Part shown: piece after piece, positions 9,826-21,512 of the stretch
Layout: each line of letters starts with the position of its first letter
Position numbering within the stretch: the stretch's first letter is position 1
NCBI GenBank assembly: GCA_964615935.1
Contig: CAZTTG010000010.1
Location: 24,408 to 88,407 of the forward strand
From: CAZTTG01 sp964615935
GTDB taxonomy: Bacteria; Planctomycetota; UBA1135; GCA-002686595
Length of the DNA stretch: 64,000 nucleotides
Direction of reading: 5' to 3'
Program-made: the position numbers and the translations under genes
Notes under the pieces: model-generated
Database searches by the model: none
Seen by the model: the letters and a program-made list of their open reading frames with translations, nothing else
Told to the model about the DNA's origin: nothing

Positions 9826-10977
9826 ATGAAAGACACCTCCATCACCGAACGGCTCAGCGCGCCCGACCGGCCTCCCGGAGGGGCTGGCGGCTTCGTCCCC
9901 GGAGAGCGGTCCTTCGAGATCGACCACCTCCAGATCCTGGACGAGCGCGGGAAGCTCGACGCGGCGCTCGAGCCCGACCTGTCCGGAGAGGAGCTCGTCC
10001 GGCTGTACCGGGCGATGGTCCTGGCCCGGCGCGTCGACGACCGCCTGCTCAAGCTCCAGCGCCAGGGGCGGCTGGGGACTTTCGCCCCCGCCACCGGCCA
10101 GGAGGCGGCCTGCTGCGGTCCGACCCTGGCGATGACGGACAGGGACTGGTTCGTCGGCTCCTACCGGGAGCTGGGGGCGCGGCTGATGCGCGGCGAGCCC
10201 ATCGAGAACACCTTCTACTACTACAACGGCTACGAGGAGGGGAACTCCTTCCCCGGTGGCGAGCGGACCCTGCCGACGGCGGTGATCATCGCCTCCCAGC
10301 TCCTGCACGCGGTGGGCATCGCCTACGCGATGCGGCTCGAGGGAGAGCACGACTCGGCGGTGGTCACCTTCTTCGGCGACGGGGCGACCTCCGAGGGGGA
10401 CTTCCACGAGGCCCTGAACTTCGCGGCGGTGTGGAGGGCTCCGGTGGTCTTCGTATGCGCGAACAACCAGTGGGCCATCTCCTTGCCGCGAGAGGCGCAG
10501 ACCGCCTCCCGCACCATCGCCCAGAAGGCGATCGCCTATGGAATTCCCGGCATCCAGGTGGACGGCAACGATGCGCTGGCCACCTACCGGGCCACCCAGG
10601 AGGCCCTGGAGCGGGCCCGAGCGGGGGAGGGCCCGACCCTGATCGAGGCCGTCACCTACCGCATGCGGATGCACACGACGGCCGACGACCCCACGCGGTA
10701 CCGGCAGGAGGAGGAGGGCGAGTCCTGGGCGGCGCGCGACCCCATCCCCCGCTTGCGGGGCCACCTGGAGGCCAAGGGCATCTGGAGCGACGAGCTGGAG
10801 GCCGAGCTCGAGGCCGAGGCGAAGGCGGAAATCGAGGAGGCCGTGCGCAGATTCGAGGCCCGCGCGGACTTCGCTCCCGACGCGCCCTTCGATCACGTCC
10901 TTGGCACCCCCCACCCGCGGATCGAGGAGCAGCGCGCTGAGCTGCTCGCCGAGCTCGAGCGGGAGGCTCGCCGATGA
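9826..10977 (+). CDS. pdhA: Pyruvate dehydrogenase E1 component, alpha subunit
   Basis: The protein has 383 aa and is the thiamine-diphosphate-binding subunit that decarboxylates pyruvate. The TPP motif is GDGATSEGDFHEALNFA, ending in NNQWAIS. APATGQEA and GIPGIQVDGND also match PdhA of Gram-positive type rather than branched-chain homologues, though substrate choice is inferred. The ATG at 9826 starts MKDTS; a longer in-frame start at 9745 would add residues without family similarity. The stop overlaps the E1 beta start (ATGA). It is the first gene of a roughly 10-kb co-directional cluster that also supplies E2, E3 and a lipoate ligase-like protein. Confidence 0.93.
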   Translation: MKDTSITERLSAPDRPPGGAGGFVPGERSFEIDHLQILDERGKLDAALEPDLSGEELVRLYRAMVLARRVDDRLLKLQRQGRLGTFAPATGQEAACCGPTLAMTDRDWFVGSYRELGARLMRGEPIENTFYYYNGYEEGNSFPGGERTLPTAVIIASQLLHAVGIAYAMRLEGEHDSAVVTFFGDGATSEGDFHEALNFAAVWRAPVVFVCANNQWAISLPREAQTASRTIAQKAIAYGIPGIQVDGNDALATYRATQEALERARAGEGPTLIEAVTYRMRMHTTADDPTRYRQEEEGESWAARDPIPRLRGHLEAKGIWSDELEAELEAEAKAEIEEAVRRFEARADFAPDAPFDHVLGTPHPRIEEQRAELLAELEREARR

Positions 10978-11957
10978 GCAAGCTGAACATGGTCCAGGCC
11001 ATCAACCTGGCCCTGGACGAGGAGCTGGGCCGGGACGAGTCGGTCGTGGCCCTGGGGCAGGACGTCGGCCTGAACGGCGGCGTGTTCCGCGCGACCGACG
11101 GCCTGCAGGCGAAGTACGGGGGTGAGCGCGTCATCGACACCCCCCTGGCCGAGTCCGGCATCATGGGGACCTCGATCGGCATGGCCATCGCCGGCCTGCG
11201 GCCGGTGGCGGAGATGCAGTTCTCCGGCTTCTCCTACCTGGCGCTGGGGCAGCTCGAGGGCAACGCCGCGCGCTTCCGCAGCCGCACCCAGGGGCACTTC
11301 ACCGTGCCGCTGGTCGTGCGCATGCCCTACGGCGGAGGCGTGCGGGCGCTGGAGCACCACTCCGAGAGCCACGAGGCCACCTTCGCCCACATCCCCGGCC
11401 TCAAGGTGGTGATCCCCTCCACGCCCTCCAACGCCCGCGCGCTCCTGGTCTCGGCCATCCGCGACCCCGATCCGGTGGTCTTCATGGAGCCCAAGCGCTC
11501 CTACCGGGCCTTCCGGGAGGAGGTGCCCGACGAGGTCCGGCCCCTGGAGCTCGGCCAGGCGCAGATCGTCCGGGAGGGATCCGACCTCACGGTCGTCTCC
11601 TGGGGATCGATGATGCGGCCCACCCTGCAGGCGGTCGACGCCGCCCGCGAGGAGCGCGGCGTCGAGGTCGAGCTCATCGACCTGCTCACCATCTCGCCGC
11701 TCGACGGCCGCGCCATCGCCGAGTCGGTGAAGAAGACCGGCCGCTGCGTCGTCGTGCAGGAGGCCCACCGCTCCTTCGGGCCCGCCTCGGAGATCATCGC
11801 CACCATCAACGACGAGGCGCTGATGTACCTGGAGGCGCCGGTCGCACGCGTCACCGGCTACGACGTCACCATGCCCTACTTCGGCCGGGAGAACGCCTAC
11901 ATGCCGGGTGCCGATCGCATCCGGCGGGCGATCCTGGAGACCCTGGACTACCGCTAG
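10974..11957 (+). CDS. pdhB: Pyruvate dehydrogenase E1 component, beta subunit
   Basis: The protein has 327 aa, the standard length. It starts MSKLNMVQAINLALDEEL and contains GQDVGLNGGVFRAT, DTPLAESGIMGTSIGMA and AEMQFSGFSY, all hallmark E1 beta motifs. The transketolase pyrimidine domain comes first (to about residue 175), then the transketolase C-terminal domain with VVVQEAHRSFG. It forms the alpha2beta2 E1 enzyme with pdhA, which it overlaps by 4 bases. The E2 gene follows 11 bases downstream. Confidence 0.95.
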   Translation: MSKLNMVQAINLALDEELGRDESVVALGQDVGLNGGVFRATDGLQAKYGGERVIDTPLAESGIMGTSIGMAIAGLRPVAEMQFSGFSYLALGQLEGNAARFRSRTQGHFTVPLVVRMPYGGGVRALEHHSESHEATFAHIPGLKVVIPSTPSNARALLVSAIRDPDPVVFMEPKRSYRAFREEVPDEVRPLELGQAQIVREGSDLTVVSWGSMMRPTLQAVDAAREERGVEVELIDLLTISPLDGRAIAESVKKTGRCVVVQEAHRSFGPASEIIATINDEALMYLEAPVARVTGYDVTMPYFGRENAYMPGADRIRRAILETLDYR

Positions 11958-11968
11958 GAGGCGCTGCC

Positions 11969-13288
11969 GTGCTCGAGTTCAAGCTGCCCGACCTCGGCGA
12001 GGGCATCCACGAGTGCGAGATCCTCTCGTGGCACGTCCAGCCCGGCGAGGTCATCGCGGAGGACGAGCCGCTGGTGGAGGTCGAGACCGACAAGGCCGCC
12101 ATGACGCTGCCCTCCCCTGGCTCCGGCCGGATCGTGTCGCTGGCCGGCGAGGCCGGCGACACGGTGCTGGTGGGCGAGGTCCTGGCCGTCATCGACACCA
12201 CCGGCAACGGCGAGCCTCCGGCCTCTCCGGCGGTCGCCCGCGAGAAGGGGGCCGCGCCGCTCGCGGAGCCGGCCCCGGCACCGACCGCCGTCGCCACCGC
12301 CCGAGCGCCCGAGGATGCGCGCCGCCGCGCCGTCGCCGCGCCCTCCACGCGCCGCCTGGCGCGCGAGCTGGGGATCGACATCCAGCTCGTCCTCCCCTCC
12401 GGCCCGGCGGGCCGGGTGACGCGGGAGGACGTGGAGCTCTTCGCCCGAAGCGGTGGGGCTCCGATCGAGGAGGCGCCGGCCGCGACCGGCGCCGAGGACC
12501 GCCCGCCGGCGCTCGCGCAGGCTCCGGCGGCGAGCGCCATCCCCTTCCTCGACCTCGATCCCCTGCCCGACTTCGAGGAGTGGGGACCGGTCGAGTCCGT
12601 CCCCCTGCGCTCGATCCGCCGCAAGGTCGCCCGCCGGATGGTCACCTCCATGATCCTGGTCCCGCACGTGGCCCAGATGGACGAGGTGGACGTCACCCCC
12701 CTGGACGAGCTCCGCCGGCGGGAACGCGAGCGCCGCGCCGGCGCGCCCGGCGGTCGGCTCACCCTCCTGCCCTTCGTGATCAAGGCGGTGTGCGCCGGCC
12801 TCAAGGCCGCTCCGGCCTTCAACGCCAGCGTCGATCCCTTCAACGAGCGGATCGTCTACAAGAGGTACTTCCACGTGGGCGTGGCCGTGGACACCGAGCA
12901 GGGCCTGGTGGTGCCGGTCGTCCGCGACGCCGACCGCAAGAGCGTGCTCGAGATCTCGGCCGAGATCGAGGAGCTGGCCGGGCGCGCCCGGCGGGGCGAG
13001 CTCGCGGCCGCGGACATGCGCGGCGGCACCTTCACCATCACCAACGTGGGGCCCGACGGCGGCACGGCCATGATCCCCACCATCAACTACCCCGAGGCCG
13101 CCATCCTCGCCATGGGCCGCGTGCAGCCGAAGCCGCTCGTCGTGGACGGCGAGATCGCCATCCGCACCGTGCTCCCGCTGACCCTGGCCTTCGACCACCG
13201 CGTGGCCGACGGGGCCCAGGCGGCGCGCTTCGTCAGCGAGCTCGTCCGGCGGCTCTCCGACCCCGACAGCCTGCTCCTGGAGATCTGA
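11969..13288 (+). CDS. pdhC: Dihydrolipoamide acetyltransferase (E2) of the pyruvate dehydrogenase complex
   Basis: The protein has 439 aa and begins at a GTG with AGGAGG 8 bases upstream. It has one lipoyl domain (residues 1-78, lipoyl lysine in VETDKAAM), an Ala/Pro-rich linker, a peripheral-subunit-binding domain (about 118-155, STRRLARELGIDI) and a catalytic acetyltransferase domain. The active-site motif is DHRVADG, near residue 410. The enzyme transfers acetyl groups to coenzyme A and forms the core of the complex. E3 starts 3 bases after its stop. Confidence 0.93.
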   Translation: MLEFKLPDLGEGIHECEILSWHVQPGEVIAEDEPLVEVETDKAAMTLPSPGSGRIVSLAGEAGDTVLVGEVLAVIDTTGNGEPPASPAVAREKGAAPLAEPAPAPTAVATARAPEDARRRAVAAPSTRRLARELGIDIQLVLPSGPAGRVTREDVELFARSGGAPIEEAPAATGAEDRPPALAQAPAASAIPFLDLDPLPDFEEWGPVESVPLRSIRRKVARRMVTSMILVPHVAQMDEVDVTPLDELRRRERERRAGAPGGRLTLLPFVIKAVCAGLKAAPAFNASVDPFNERIVYKRYFHVGVAVDTEQGLVVPVVRDADRKSVLEISAEIEELAGRARRGELAAADMRGGTFTITNVGPDGGTAMIPTINYPEAAILAMGRVQPKPLVVDGEIAIRTVLPLTLAFDHRVADGAQAARFVSELVRRLSDPDSLLLEI

Positions 13289-13290
13289 AG

Positions 13291-14706
13291 ATGGTGATGG
13301 GCAGCCTGCGACAGGAGACCGAGCTGGCCGTCGTCGGCTCCGGCCCGGGTGGCTACATCGCCGCCCTCCGCGCCGCCGACCTGGGCCGCGAGGTCGTGCT
13401 CGTCGAGGAGCAGGAGCGCCTCGGCGGGGTCTGCCTGCGGGAGGGCTGCATCCCCTCCAAGGCCCTCATCCACGTGGTCGAGCTGGCCGCCTCGGCGCGC
13501 GACGCCGCGCGGGCCGGCCTGAGCTTCGAGGGCCTCTCCATCGATCCCGACGCGCTGCGCCAGTGGACCGACTCCGTCGTGGACGGCCTGACCCGCGGCA
13601 TCGATCAGCTCATGGAGCGCCGCGGGGTGGAGGTCGTCCGCGGCCGGGCGCGGCTCGACGGGGCCCGCTCGCTCGCCATCGAGGGCTCCGACGTGGCCGG
13701 CATCGACTTCAAGGACTGCATCCTCGCCACCGGCTCGCGCGCCAACCCGCTGCCCGCGGCCGGCGAGCTGCCGATCTGGACCTCGACCGAGGCCCTGCGC
13801 ATCCCCGAGATCCCCAAGCGGCTCCTGGTCGTCGGCGGCGGCTACATCGGCCTCGAGCTGGGTCTGGTCTACCACGGGCTGGGCTCCCGGATCACGGTGG
13901 CGGAGTTCTTCCCCGAGCTCCTGACCGGGGCCGACCCCGACCTCACGCGGGTGGTCTTCAAGAGCTGCGAGAGGCGCTTCGAGTCCATCCTGGTGGAGTC
14001 CCGGGTGGTCAGCATGGAGCGCTCCGAAGCGGGCGTGGCGGTCACCATCGAGCACGGGGGCGAGCGCCGCACCGAGGAGTTCGATCAGGTGCTGGCCGCC
14101 ATCGGCCGCCGGCCCAACACCGACGACATCGGGCTGGAGAAGGTCGGCATCCGGACGTGCGAGAGGGGCCTGATCGAGGTCAGCCCCGCGGGCCGGACCA
14201 GCGTCCCGCACATCTGGGCCATCGGCGACGTCGTGCCCGGCCCGGCCCTGGCGCACAAGGCCAGCCGCGAGGCCAAGGTGGCCGCCGAGGCCCTCTCCGG
14301 CCAGCCGTCGAGCTTCGACAACCTCGCCATCCCGGCGGTGGTCTTCACCGATCCGGAGCTGGCCTGGGTGGGGCTCACCGAGCGCGAGGCGAAGGAGAAG
14401 GGCCGCCGCATCGCGGTGGGCCGCTTCCCCCTCTCGGCCCTGGGCCGCGCCCGAACCATGGGTCGCACCGACGGGCTGGTCAAGGTGATCACCGACCCCG
14501 ACACGAAGCTCGTCCTGGGGATCGGCATGGTGGGCCCGCACGCCTCCGAGCTCATCGCCGAGGGCTCCCTGGCCCTCGAGATGGGCGCGACGCTGGAGGA
14601 CATGCTGGTCACGATCCACCCCCACCCGACCCTGTCGGAGGCGATCATGGAGGCCAGCGAGGTGGCCGCGGGATCCGCCGTCCACGTCCAGACCCCCAAG
14701 GGCTGA
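13291..14706 (+). CDS. lpdA: Dihydrolipoamide dehydrogenase (E3)
   Basis: The protein has 471 aa. The FAD motif is GSGPGGYIAALRAADLG. The redox disulphide is GGVCLREGCIPSKAL. The NAD motif is VVGGGYIGLELG, and the catalytic pair lies in HPHPTLSEAI. It reoxidises the lipoyl group of E2 and reduces NAD. The ATG at 13291 is 3 bases after the E2 stop; an ATG at 13297 is also possible. A lipoate ligase-like gene follows 10 bases downstream, so the cluster makes the complex and probably its cofactor attachment. Confidence 0.95.
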   Translation: MVMGSLRQETELAVVGSGPGGYIAALRAADLGREVVLVEEQERLGGVCLREGCIPSKALIHVVELAASARDAARAGLSFEGLSIDPDALRQWTDSVVDGLTRGIDQLMERRGVEVVRGRARLDGARSLAIEGSDVAGIDFKDCILATGSRANPLPAAGELPIWTSTEALRIPEIPKRLLVVGGGYIGLELGLVYHGLGSRITVAEFFPELLTGADPDLTRVVFKSCERRFESILVESRVVSMERSEAGVAVTIEHGGERRTEEFDQVLAAIGRRPNTDDIGLEKVGIRTCERGLIEVSPAGRTSVPHIWAIGDVVPGPALAHKASREAKVAAEALSGQPSSFDNLAIPAVVFTDPELAWVGLTEREAKEKGRRIAVGRFPLSALGRARTMGRTDGLVKVITDPDTKLVLGIGMVGPHASELIAEGSLALEMGATLEDMLVTIHPHPTLSEAIMEASEVAAGSAVHVQTPKG

Positions 14707-14715
14707 GCCAACGCG

Positions 14716-15390
14716 ATGATCGACTGGAACGAGTTCCCGCGCTTTGGGTTCGACGACGCGCTGATCGGCGAGGTCCGCCGGGACGGCCGCGCGCGGGTCC
14801 GCGTCCACCGCCTCCGCCACCCGGTCGTGGTCCTCGGCCGGGGCAGCCGCCCGGAGGCCGAGGTGGACCTGGAGGCCTGCCGCGCCGACGGCGTCCCCGT
14901 CCTGCGCCGGCGCGGAGGGGGCTGCGCGGTGGTGATCGATCCGGGCAACGTCGTCGTGTCGGTGGCCGCCGCCGGGATGCCCCTGGGCCACCACCGGCAG
15001 CACTTCAGCGCGCTGAGCGACTGGCTCATCGAGGGCTTGCAGCGGGTCGGGATCGGCGGCGTCCGCCGCGAGGCGATCTGCGACCTCGCCCTCGGCGACC
15101 GCAAGGTCGGCGGAGCCTGCCTGTATCGCTCGGGGGACCTGCTCTACTACACCGCCAGCCTGCTGATCGACCCCGACCTCGAGCGCGTCGAGCGCTACCT
15201 CCCCCACCCGCCCCGGGAGCCGGAATGGCGCCGGGGCCGCTCCCACTCCGACTTCATGGGGGCGCTCCCCGTCCCTATCATCGACGACCTCGTGGCGGAC
15301 CTCCGCCGTACCCTGGCTCCGCCCGCCCTCCCGGGCTCCCCCGCCCCCGCGGGTCGGTGCCGTCTCGTCCCGGTGGAAGCGCCCTCCTGA
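14716..15390 (+). CDS. Lipoate/biotin protein ligase-family protein
   Basis: The protein has 224 aa and belongs to the BPL/LplA/LipB fold. It contains the RRRGGGCAVV motif (the usual RRxxGGG) and DLALGDRKVGGAC, which corresponds to the ligase lysine region (KxxGxA). Its place right after the E2 and E3 genes implies lipoylation of the E2 lipoyl domain. Ligase, octanoyl transferase and amidotransferase activities cannot be told apart from sequence alone. The C-terminal 25 residues are Pro/Ala-rich and lack family similarity. It is 8 bases upstream of the proline dehydrogenase gene. Confidence 0.8.
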   Translation: MIDWNEFPRFGFDDALIGEVRRDGRARVRVHRLRHPVVVLGRGSRPEAEVDLEACRADGVPVLRRRGGGCAVVIDPGNVVVSVAAAGMPLGHHRQHFSALSDWLIEGLQRVGIGGVRREAICDLALGDRKVGGACLYRSGDLLYYTASLLIDPDLERVERYLPHPPREPEWRRGRSHSDFMGALPVPIIDDLVADLRRTLAPPALPGSPAPAGRCRLVPVEAPS

Positions 15391-15398
15391 GCACGACC

Positions 15399-16346
15399 AT
15401 GGAGATCGGACAGCTCGTCAACGGCATGATCGCCCGCTCGCTGCCGGCCCTGCCCCGCGGCCTGGTGCGCCGCGTGGCCGGACGCTACATCGCCGGCGAC
15501 TCCGCCGAGCTGGCCCTGGCCCTCGCGCGCGGCCTGAAGCAGGCGGGCTTCGAGTCCACCGTGCACATCCTGGGCGAGGACGTCACCAACGCGGAGGAGG
15601 CCGCCCGGGCGGCCGAGTCCTACCTCGACCTGATGGAGTCCATGCAGGCGGCCGGCGTCTCCCGCAACGTGTCGGTGAAGCCCAGCCAGCTCGGCATACG
15701 CTTCGACGAGGGCAGGGCCTTCGAGCTCCTGCGCGAGGTCCTGGCGAGCGCCCGGCAGCGCGACTTCTTCGTGCGCCTGGACATGGAGGACTCCTCCCTG
15801 ACCGACGTCACCCTGGACCTCCACCGGCGCGCCCGGGAGATCTGGCCGCGCGTCGGCACCGTGCTGCAGGCACGGCTGCTGCGCACTCCGGACGACGCCC
15901 GCGCGCTGGCCGGAACGGGCGCCAGCATCCGCCTGTGCAAGGGCATCTACGCCGAGTCCCGGAGCAACGCCCTCCAGGGCAAGCAGGAGATCCGCGAGGC
16001 CTTCATGGAGGTCCTGCGCCTCCTGCTGGAAGGCGGGGCCTTCGTCGGCCTCGCCACGCACGACCTCGACCTTATCGGGCGCGTCCGCGCGGAGGTGCTC
16101 GAGCCCGGCGACTTCGCGGGTCGGCTCGAGTTCCAGGCGCTCCTGGGCGTGCCCATCCGCTCCACCCTCGAAAGCCTGCGGGACGAGGGCTACCCTGTGC
16201 GCCTCTACGTTCCCTTCGGGCACGACTGGTACGCCTACGCCCTGCGGCGGGTCCGAGAGAGCCCGCAGATCGCCGGATCGATCACGCGCTCCCTCTTCAG
16301 CCGGGACCGGCTGGACGCCTCCTCGCTGGGGGAGAGGGGCTCCTGA
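15399..16346 (+). CDS. Proline dehydrogenase (monofunctional, FAD-dependent)
   Basis: The protein has 315 aa, typical for the short bacterial PRODH. Motifs along the TIM barrel include NVSVKPSQLGI, FFVRLDMEDSS, RLCKGIYAE and the C-terminal RLYVPFGHDWYAYALRR that contacts substrate. The enzyme oxidises proline to pyrroline-5-carboxylate and passes electrons to quinone. The gene starts 8 bases after the lipoate ligase-like gene and is followed by sdhCAB, another quinone-reducing enzyme. No P5C dehydrogenase is in the window. Confidence 0.9.
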   Translation: MEIGQLVNGMIARSLPALPRGLVRRVAGRYIAGDSAELALALARGLKQAGFESTVHILGEDVTNAEEAARAAESYLDLMESMQAAGVSRNVSVKPSQLGIRFDEGRAFELLREVLASARQRDFFVRLDMEDSSLTDVTLDLHRRAREIWPRVGTVLQARLLRTPDDARALAGTGASIRLCKGIYAESRSNALQGKQEIREAFMEVLRLLLEGGAFVGLATHDLDLIGRVRAEVLEPGDFAGRLEFQALLGVPIRSTLESLRDEGYPVRLYVPFGHDWYAYALRRVRESPQIAGSITRSLFSRDRLDASSLGERGS

Positions 16347-16406
16347 GCGCGCCGGCCGACGCCCCACCGATCCCCCCGACGTCCCCGAGACAGTGAGGCC
16401 CCGACC

Positions 16407-17062
16407 ATGCCGCTGCTGAGCTGGTTGCGACGCACCTTCGCCTCGTCGATCGGCAAGAAGACCCTCATGGCCCTGACGGGCCTGCTGCTCGTCCTCTTCC
16501 TGATCGCGCACCTGGCGGGCAACCTGACGATCTTCGCCGATTCGCGGGGCGAGGCCTTCGACGCGTACTCGCACGCGCTGCGGTCGAACCCGCTCCTGCC
16601 CCTGGCCGAGCTCGGGCTGGCGGCGCTGTTCTTGACCCACATCACCCTGGGGGTGATGGTCAGCCTGGAGAACTGGCGCGCCCGCAGCCAGCGCTACGCC
16701 CGGCGCGCCTCCCACGGCGGGCGGACGGCCGGCTCGGCCACCATGGTGATCACCGGCTCGATGGTCCTGGTCTTCCTGCTCGTTCACCTGTACGACTTCC
16801 GCCTGCAGGTGGGGCCCGAGGACGCGCTGGCCCCGATGGTGAAGTCGCGGCTGGCCGGAGCGGGTGGCCTGGCGATCTACGTCCTGGGGGTCGGCGCCCT
16901 GGGCCTGCACCTCAGCCACGCCTTCCGCAGCGCCCTGCAGACGCTGGGCGTGAACCACCCGCGCTTCAACGGCCTGATCCGCGGCGTCGGACTGACCCTG
17001 GCCATCCTCGTTGGCCTGGGCTTCGTCGCCTTCCCGCTGGTCTACTTCTTCGGAGGCGAGGC

Positions 17063-17066
<4 letters not shown>
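16407..17066 (+). CDS. sdhC: Succinate dehydrogenase cytochrome b558 subunit (SdhC, B-type)
   Basis: The protein has 219 aa with five membrane helices, as in single-subunit diheme anchors of B-type succinate:quinone oxidoreductases. Candidate heme-ligand histidines occur in FLIAHLAGNL, LTHITLG, LLVHLYDF and LHLSHAF. The N-terminus SSIGKKTLMALTGLLL is typical of the family. There is no separate SdhD. The stop overlaps the sdhA start (ATGA). Confidence 0.9.
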
Positions 17067-18987
<1,921 letters not shown>

Positions 18988-18991
<4 letters not shown>

Positions 18992-19755
18992 GCGCGGCGG
19001 AAGGCGCGGGGACCATGCGGTTGACCCTGCACGTCTGGCGGCAGGCGGGCCCGGAGGTCGCCGGGGGCTTCGAGACGCACGAGATGCCCGAGGTCTCCCC
19101 GGACATGTCCTTCCTCGAGATGATGGACGTGCTCAACGCCAAGCTGACCGAGGAGGGCCGCGAGCCGGTCTGCTTCGACCACGACTGCCGCGAGGGGATC
19201 TGCGGGATGTGCAGCATGGTGATCAACGGCCAGGTGCACGGCCCGGTGCCGGAGATCACCACCTGCCAGCTCCACATGCGGCACTTCCAGGACGGCGACG
19301 CGATCTGGATCGAGCCCTTCCGGGCGGACGCCTTCCCCGTGGTCCGGGACCTGGTGGTGGACCGCTCGGCCCTGGACCGCGTGCTGACCGCCGGCGGCTT
19401 CATCTCGGTGAAGGCCGGCTCGGCGCCCGACGCCAACTCCATCCCGGTTCCCAAGGAGAAGTCCGACCTGGCCATGGACGCGGCCGCCTGCATCGGCTGC
19501 GGCGGCTGCGTGGCCGCCTGCCCCAACGCGGCGGCCATGCTCTTTGCCGCGGCCAAGACCTCGCACCTGGCGCTCCTGCCCCAGGGCCGGGTCGAGGCGA
19601 AGAGCCGCGTGCTGGCCGTGGTCGAGGCCATGGACTCCGAGGGCTTCGGCAACTGCCGCAACGAGTTCGAGTGCGAGGCCGCCTGCCCCAAGGGCATCTC
19701 GGTGGCGCACATCGCGCGCATGAACCGGGAGTTCCTGAAGAGCTCGCTGACGTAG
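18988..19755 (+). CDS. sdhB: Succinate dehydrogenase iron-sulfur subunit
   Basis: The protein has 255 aa. The N-terminal ferredoxin domain carries the [2Fe-2S] cysteines in CREGICGMC and later TTC. The C-terminal domain has CIGCGGCVAACP and CEAACPKG for the [4Fe-4S] and [3Fe-4S] clusters. It carries electrons from SdhA to the heme/quinone subunit SdhC. The ATG at 18988 overlaps the sdhA stop. This is the last gene of the pdh-lpl-prodh-sdh cluster. A short hairpin follows 40 bases after the stop. Confidence 0.95.
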
Positions 19756-19794
19756 CCGGAAGAGGCGATCGGCAGGGCGGGAAGCCAGGAGCAG

Positions 19795-19810
19795 CCGGTG
19801 GTGCCACCGG
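19795..19810 (+). terminator. Hairpin after sdhB
   Basis: CCGGTGG-TG-CCACCGG is a perfect 7-bp inverted repeat 40 bases after the sdhB stop. There is no T-run, so termination is only a guess. The rest of the 316-base stretch to 20071 shows no gene I can support. It presumably holds the promoter of the following secreted-protein gene. Confidence 0.35.
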
Positions 19811-20071
19811 AGGACGGTCCGCTCGGCTGCGTGCCGATTCCTCGGCAGGGCCGCCCTCCCGAGTCTCGAATCAAGACACTCGGGGCGGATCCGGTTCGGC
19901 GGGGAAGATCACGCGGCTCGGGCCTCGAACCGACCCCTCGAGGCGCCTTCCTCCGGCCCAGGTCCATTCTCCCCGACCCCGACCGATCCATCATGATAAG
20001 CTCTCTGTGCTCGCATCAGCGCGGTTCTCGGTGGTCCGCGCCATTAGTAGGGATAGTGTTTGGAGGGCGAG

Positions 20072-21427
20072 ATGTTCGCTCGGGAATCCGAAGACAGGCG
20101 TGCGCCGGCGCGTCTCGGCCGGCGGGGTTCGAGGCCCTGTGTCGGGGCGCGTCTGGCGGTGATGGCGGGGGTGCTCCTTGCCGGAGCACCCTCGGTGGCG
20201 GCCAACGACCCGCCGGCGGTGACCAACGTGCACTCCCAGCAGAGGTTGGACGCCAGCAGGATCGTGGACATCACCTACGACCTGTCCGACGGGGACGGCG
20301 ACCTGTGCTTGATCACGCTCGTGGCGAGCGACGACAGCGGCGCGACGTGGACGGTGCCCGTCACTGCGGTCGAGGGCGATGTGGGGGGCGGGATCGCTCC
20401 GGGAACGGGCAAGACGATCGAATGGAACCCCGCGGTGGACATCCCGGGCATCTCGGGCACGCAGTTCAAGATCCGGGTCATCGCGGACGATGGCGCGACG
20501 CCGACCGGCGTCATGGCCCACGTCCCGGCGGGCGAGTACGACATGGGCGATCACCATGACGGCCTGCAGTACTCGCTGCCGGTTCACACCGTGTACATCA
20601 ACGAGTTCTGGATAGACGTCCGCGAGGTCACCAACGTGCGGTACTGCGCCTTCCTGAACTCCGCCTTCTCCCAGGGGCTCATCGAGGTGATCGACGGGGT
20701 GGTCTACAAGAAGGACGACAGCGAGTCGTACTGCGACACGCACACCTCCGATCTGGACAGCCGCATCCGCTGGGACGGCGTCACCTTCACCGTCGCGCCC
20801 GGCAAGGAGGCCCACCCCATGCAGGAGGTGAGCTGGTACGGAGCCGCGGCCTACGCCAACTGGTGCAGCTCCCAGGCGGGGCTCACCCCGTGCTACGACC
20901 TGGGCACATGGGACTGCACCCTCGGCGGGGGGGGCTATCGCCTGCCGACCGAGGCGGAGTGGGAGAAGGCTGCGCGGGGCGCGCAGTACAGCCCCTATCG
21001 CCGCTATCCCTGGGGCGATGATCCGATCCCCACGATCGCCAACTCCTGGGATTCGCTCGATCCGTACGAGGTGGGGGCTTACCCCTGGATCACGCCGACC
21101 GGCTTCTACTCCGGCGCGCTCCACCAGAAGGTGGATTTCAACTGGCCCGGAGGGCAGACGAGCTACCAGACCACGGATGGCAAGAACGGCTACGGACTCT
21201 ACGACATGGGCGGGAACGTGTGGGAGTGGTGCAACGACTGGCACGAATACTACTACTACAGCTCGAGCCCCTACGACAACCCGACTGGCCCGGCGAGCGG
21301 CACGGCTCGCGTTCTCCGCGGGGGCTCGTTCTACCACAGCAAGTACGACCTGCGTAGCGCGCTCCGCCTCAGGCGCGCCCCCAACCTCCAGTACCTCAAC
21401 TACGGATTCCGGCTGGTCAAGGACTGA
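20072..21427 (+). CDS. Secreted SUMF1/formylglycine-generating-enzyme-like protein
   Basis: The protein has 451 aa. The ATG at 20072 is chosen because GGAGGG lies 4-9 bases upstream; the TTG at 20060 is less likely. An N-terminal signal-like segment (ARLAVMAGVLLAGAPSVAAND) is followed by an Ig-like domain (about residues 45-150). The FGE-sulfatase domain then follows, with GYRLPTEAEWEKAARG, YDMGGNVWEWCNDW, VLRGGSF and a final YGFRL. True formylglycine-generating enzymes use active-site cysteines; many bacterial relatives are lectin-like or of unknown role, and activity cannot be assumed. A large CARDB protein gene follows after 85 bases, with a possible functional link. Confidence 0.85.
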   Translation: MFARESEDRRAPARLGRRGSRPCVGARLAVMAGVLLAGAPSVAANDPPAVTNVHSQQRLDASRIVDITYDLSDGDGDLCLITLVASDDSGATWTVPVTAVEGDVGGGIAPGTGKTIEWNPAVDIPGISGTQFKIRVIADDGATPTGVMAHVPAGEYDMGDHHDGLQYSLPVHTVYINEFWIDVREVTNVRYCAFLNSAFSQGLIEVIDGVVYKKDDSESYCDTHTSDLDSRIRWDGVTFTVAPGKEAHPMQEVSWYGAAAYANWCSSQAGLTPCYDLGTWDCTLGGGGYRLPTEAEWEKAARGAQYSPYRRYPWGDDPIPTIANSWDSLDPYEVGAYPWITPTGFYSGALHQKVDFNWPGGQTSYQTTDGKNGYGLYDMGGNVWEWCNDWHEYYYYSSSPYDNPTGPASGTARVLRGGSFYHSKYDLRSALRLRRAPNLQYLNYGFRLVKD

Positions 21428-21512
21428 TCATGTTGCCCTTCGCCCTTACCTCTTGCCCTATGCCCCGGAGCGATGCCGAGGACACCATGGCTCTTCCGAG
21501 GAGGACCCCTTC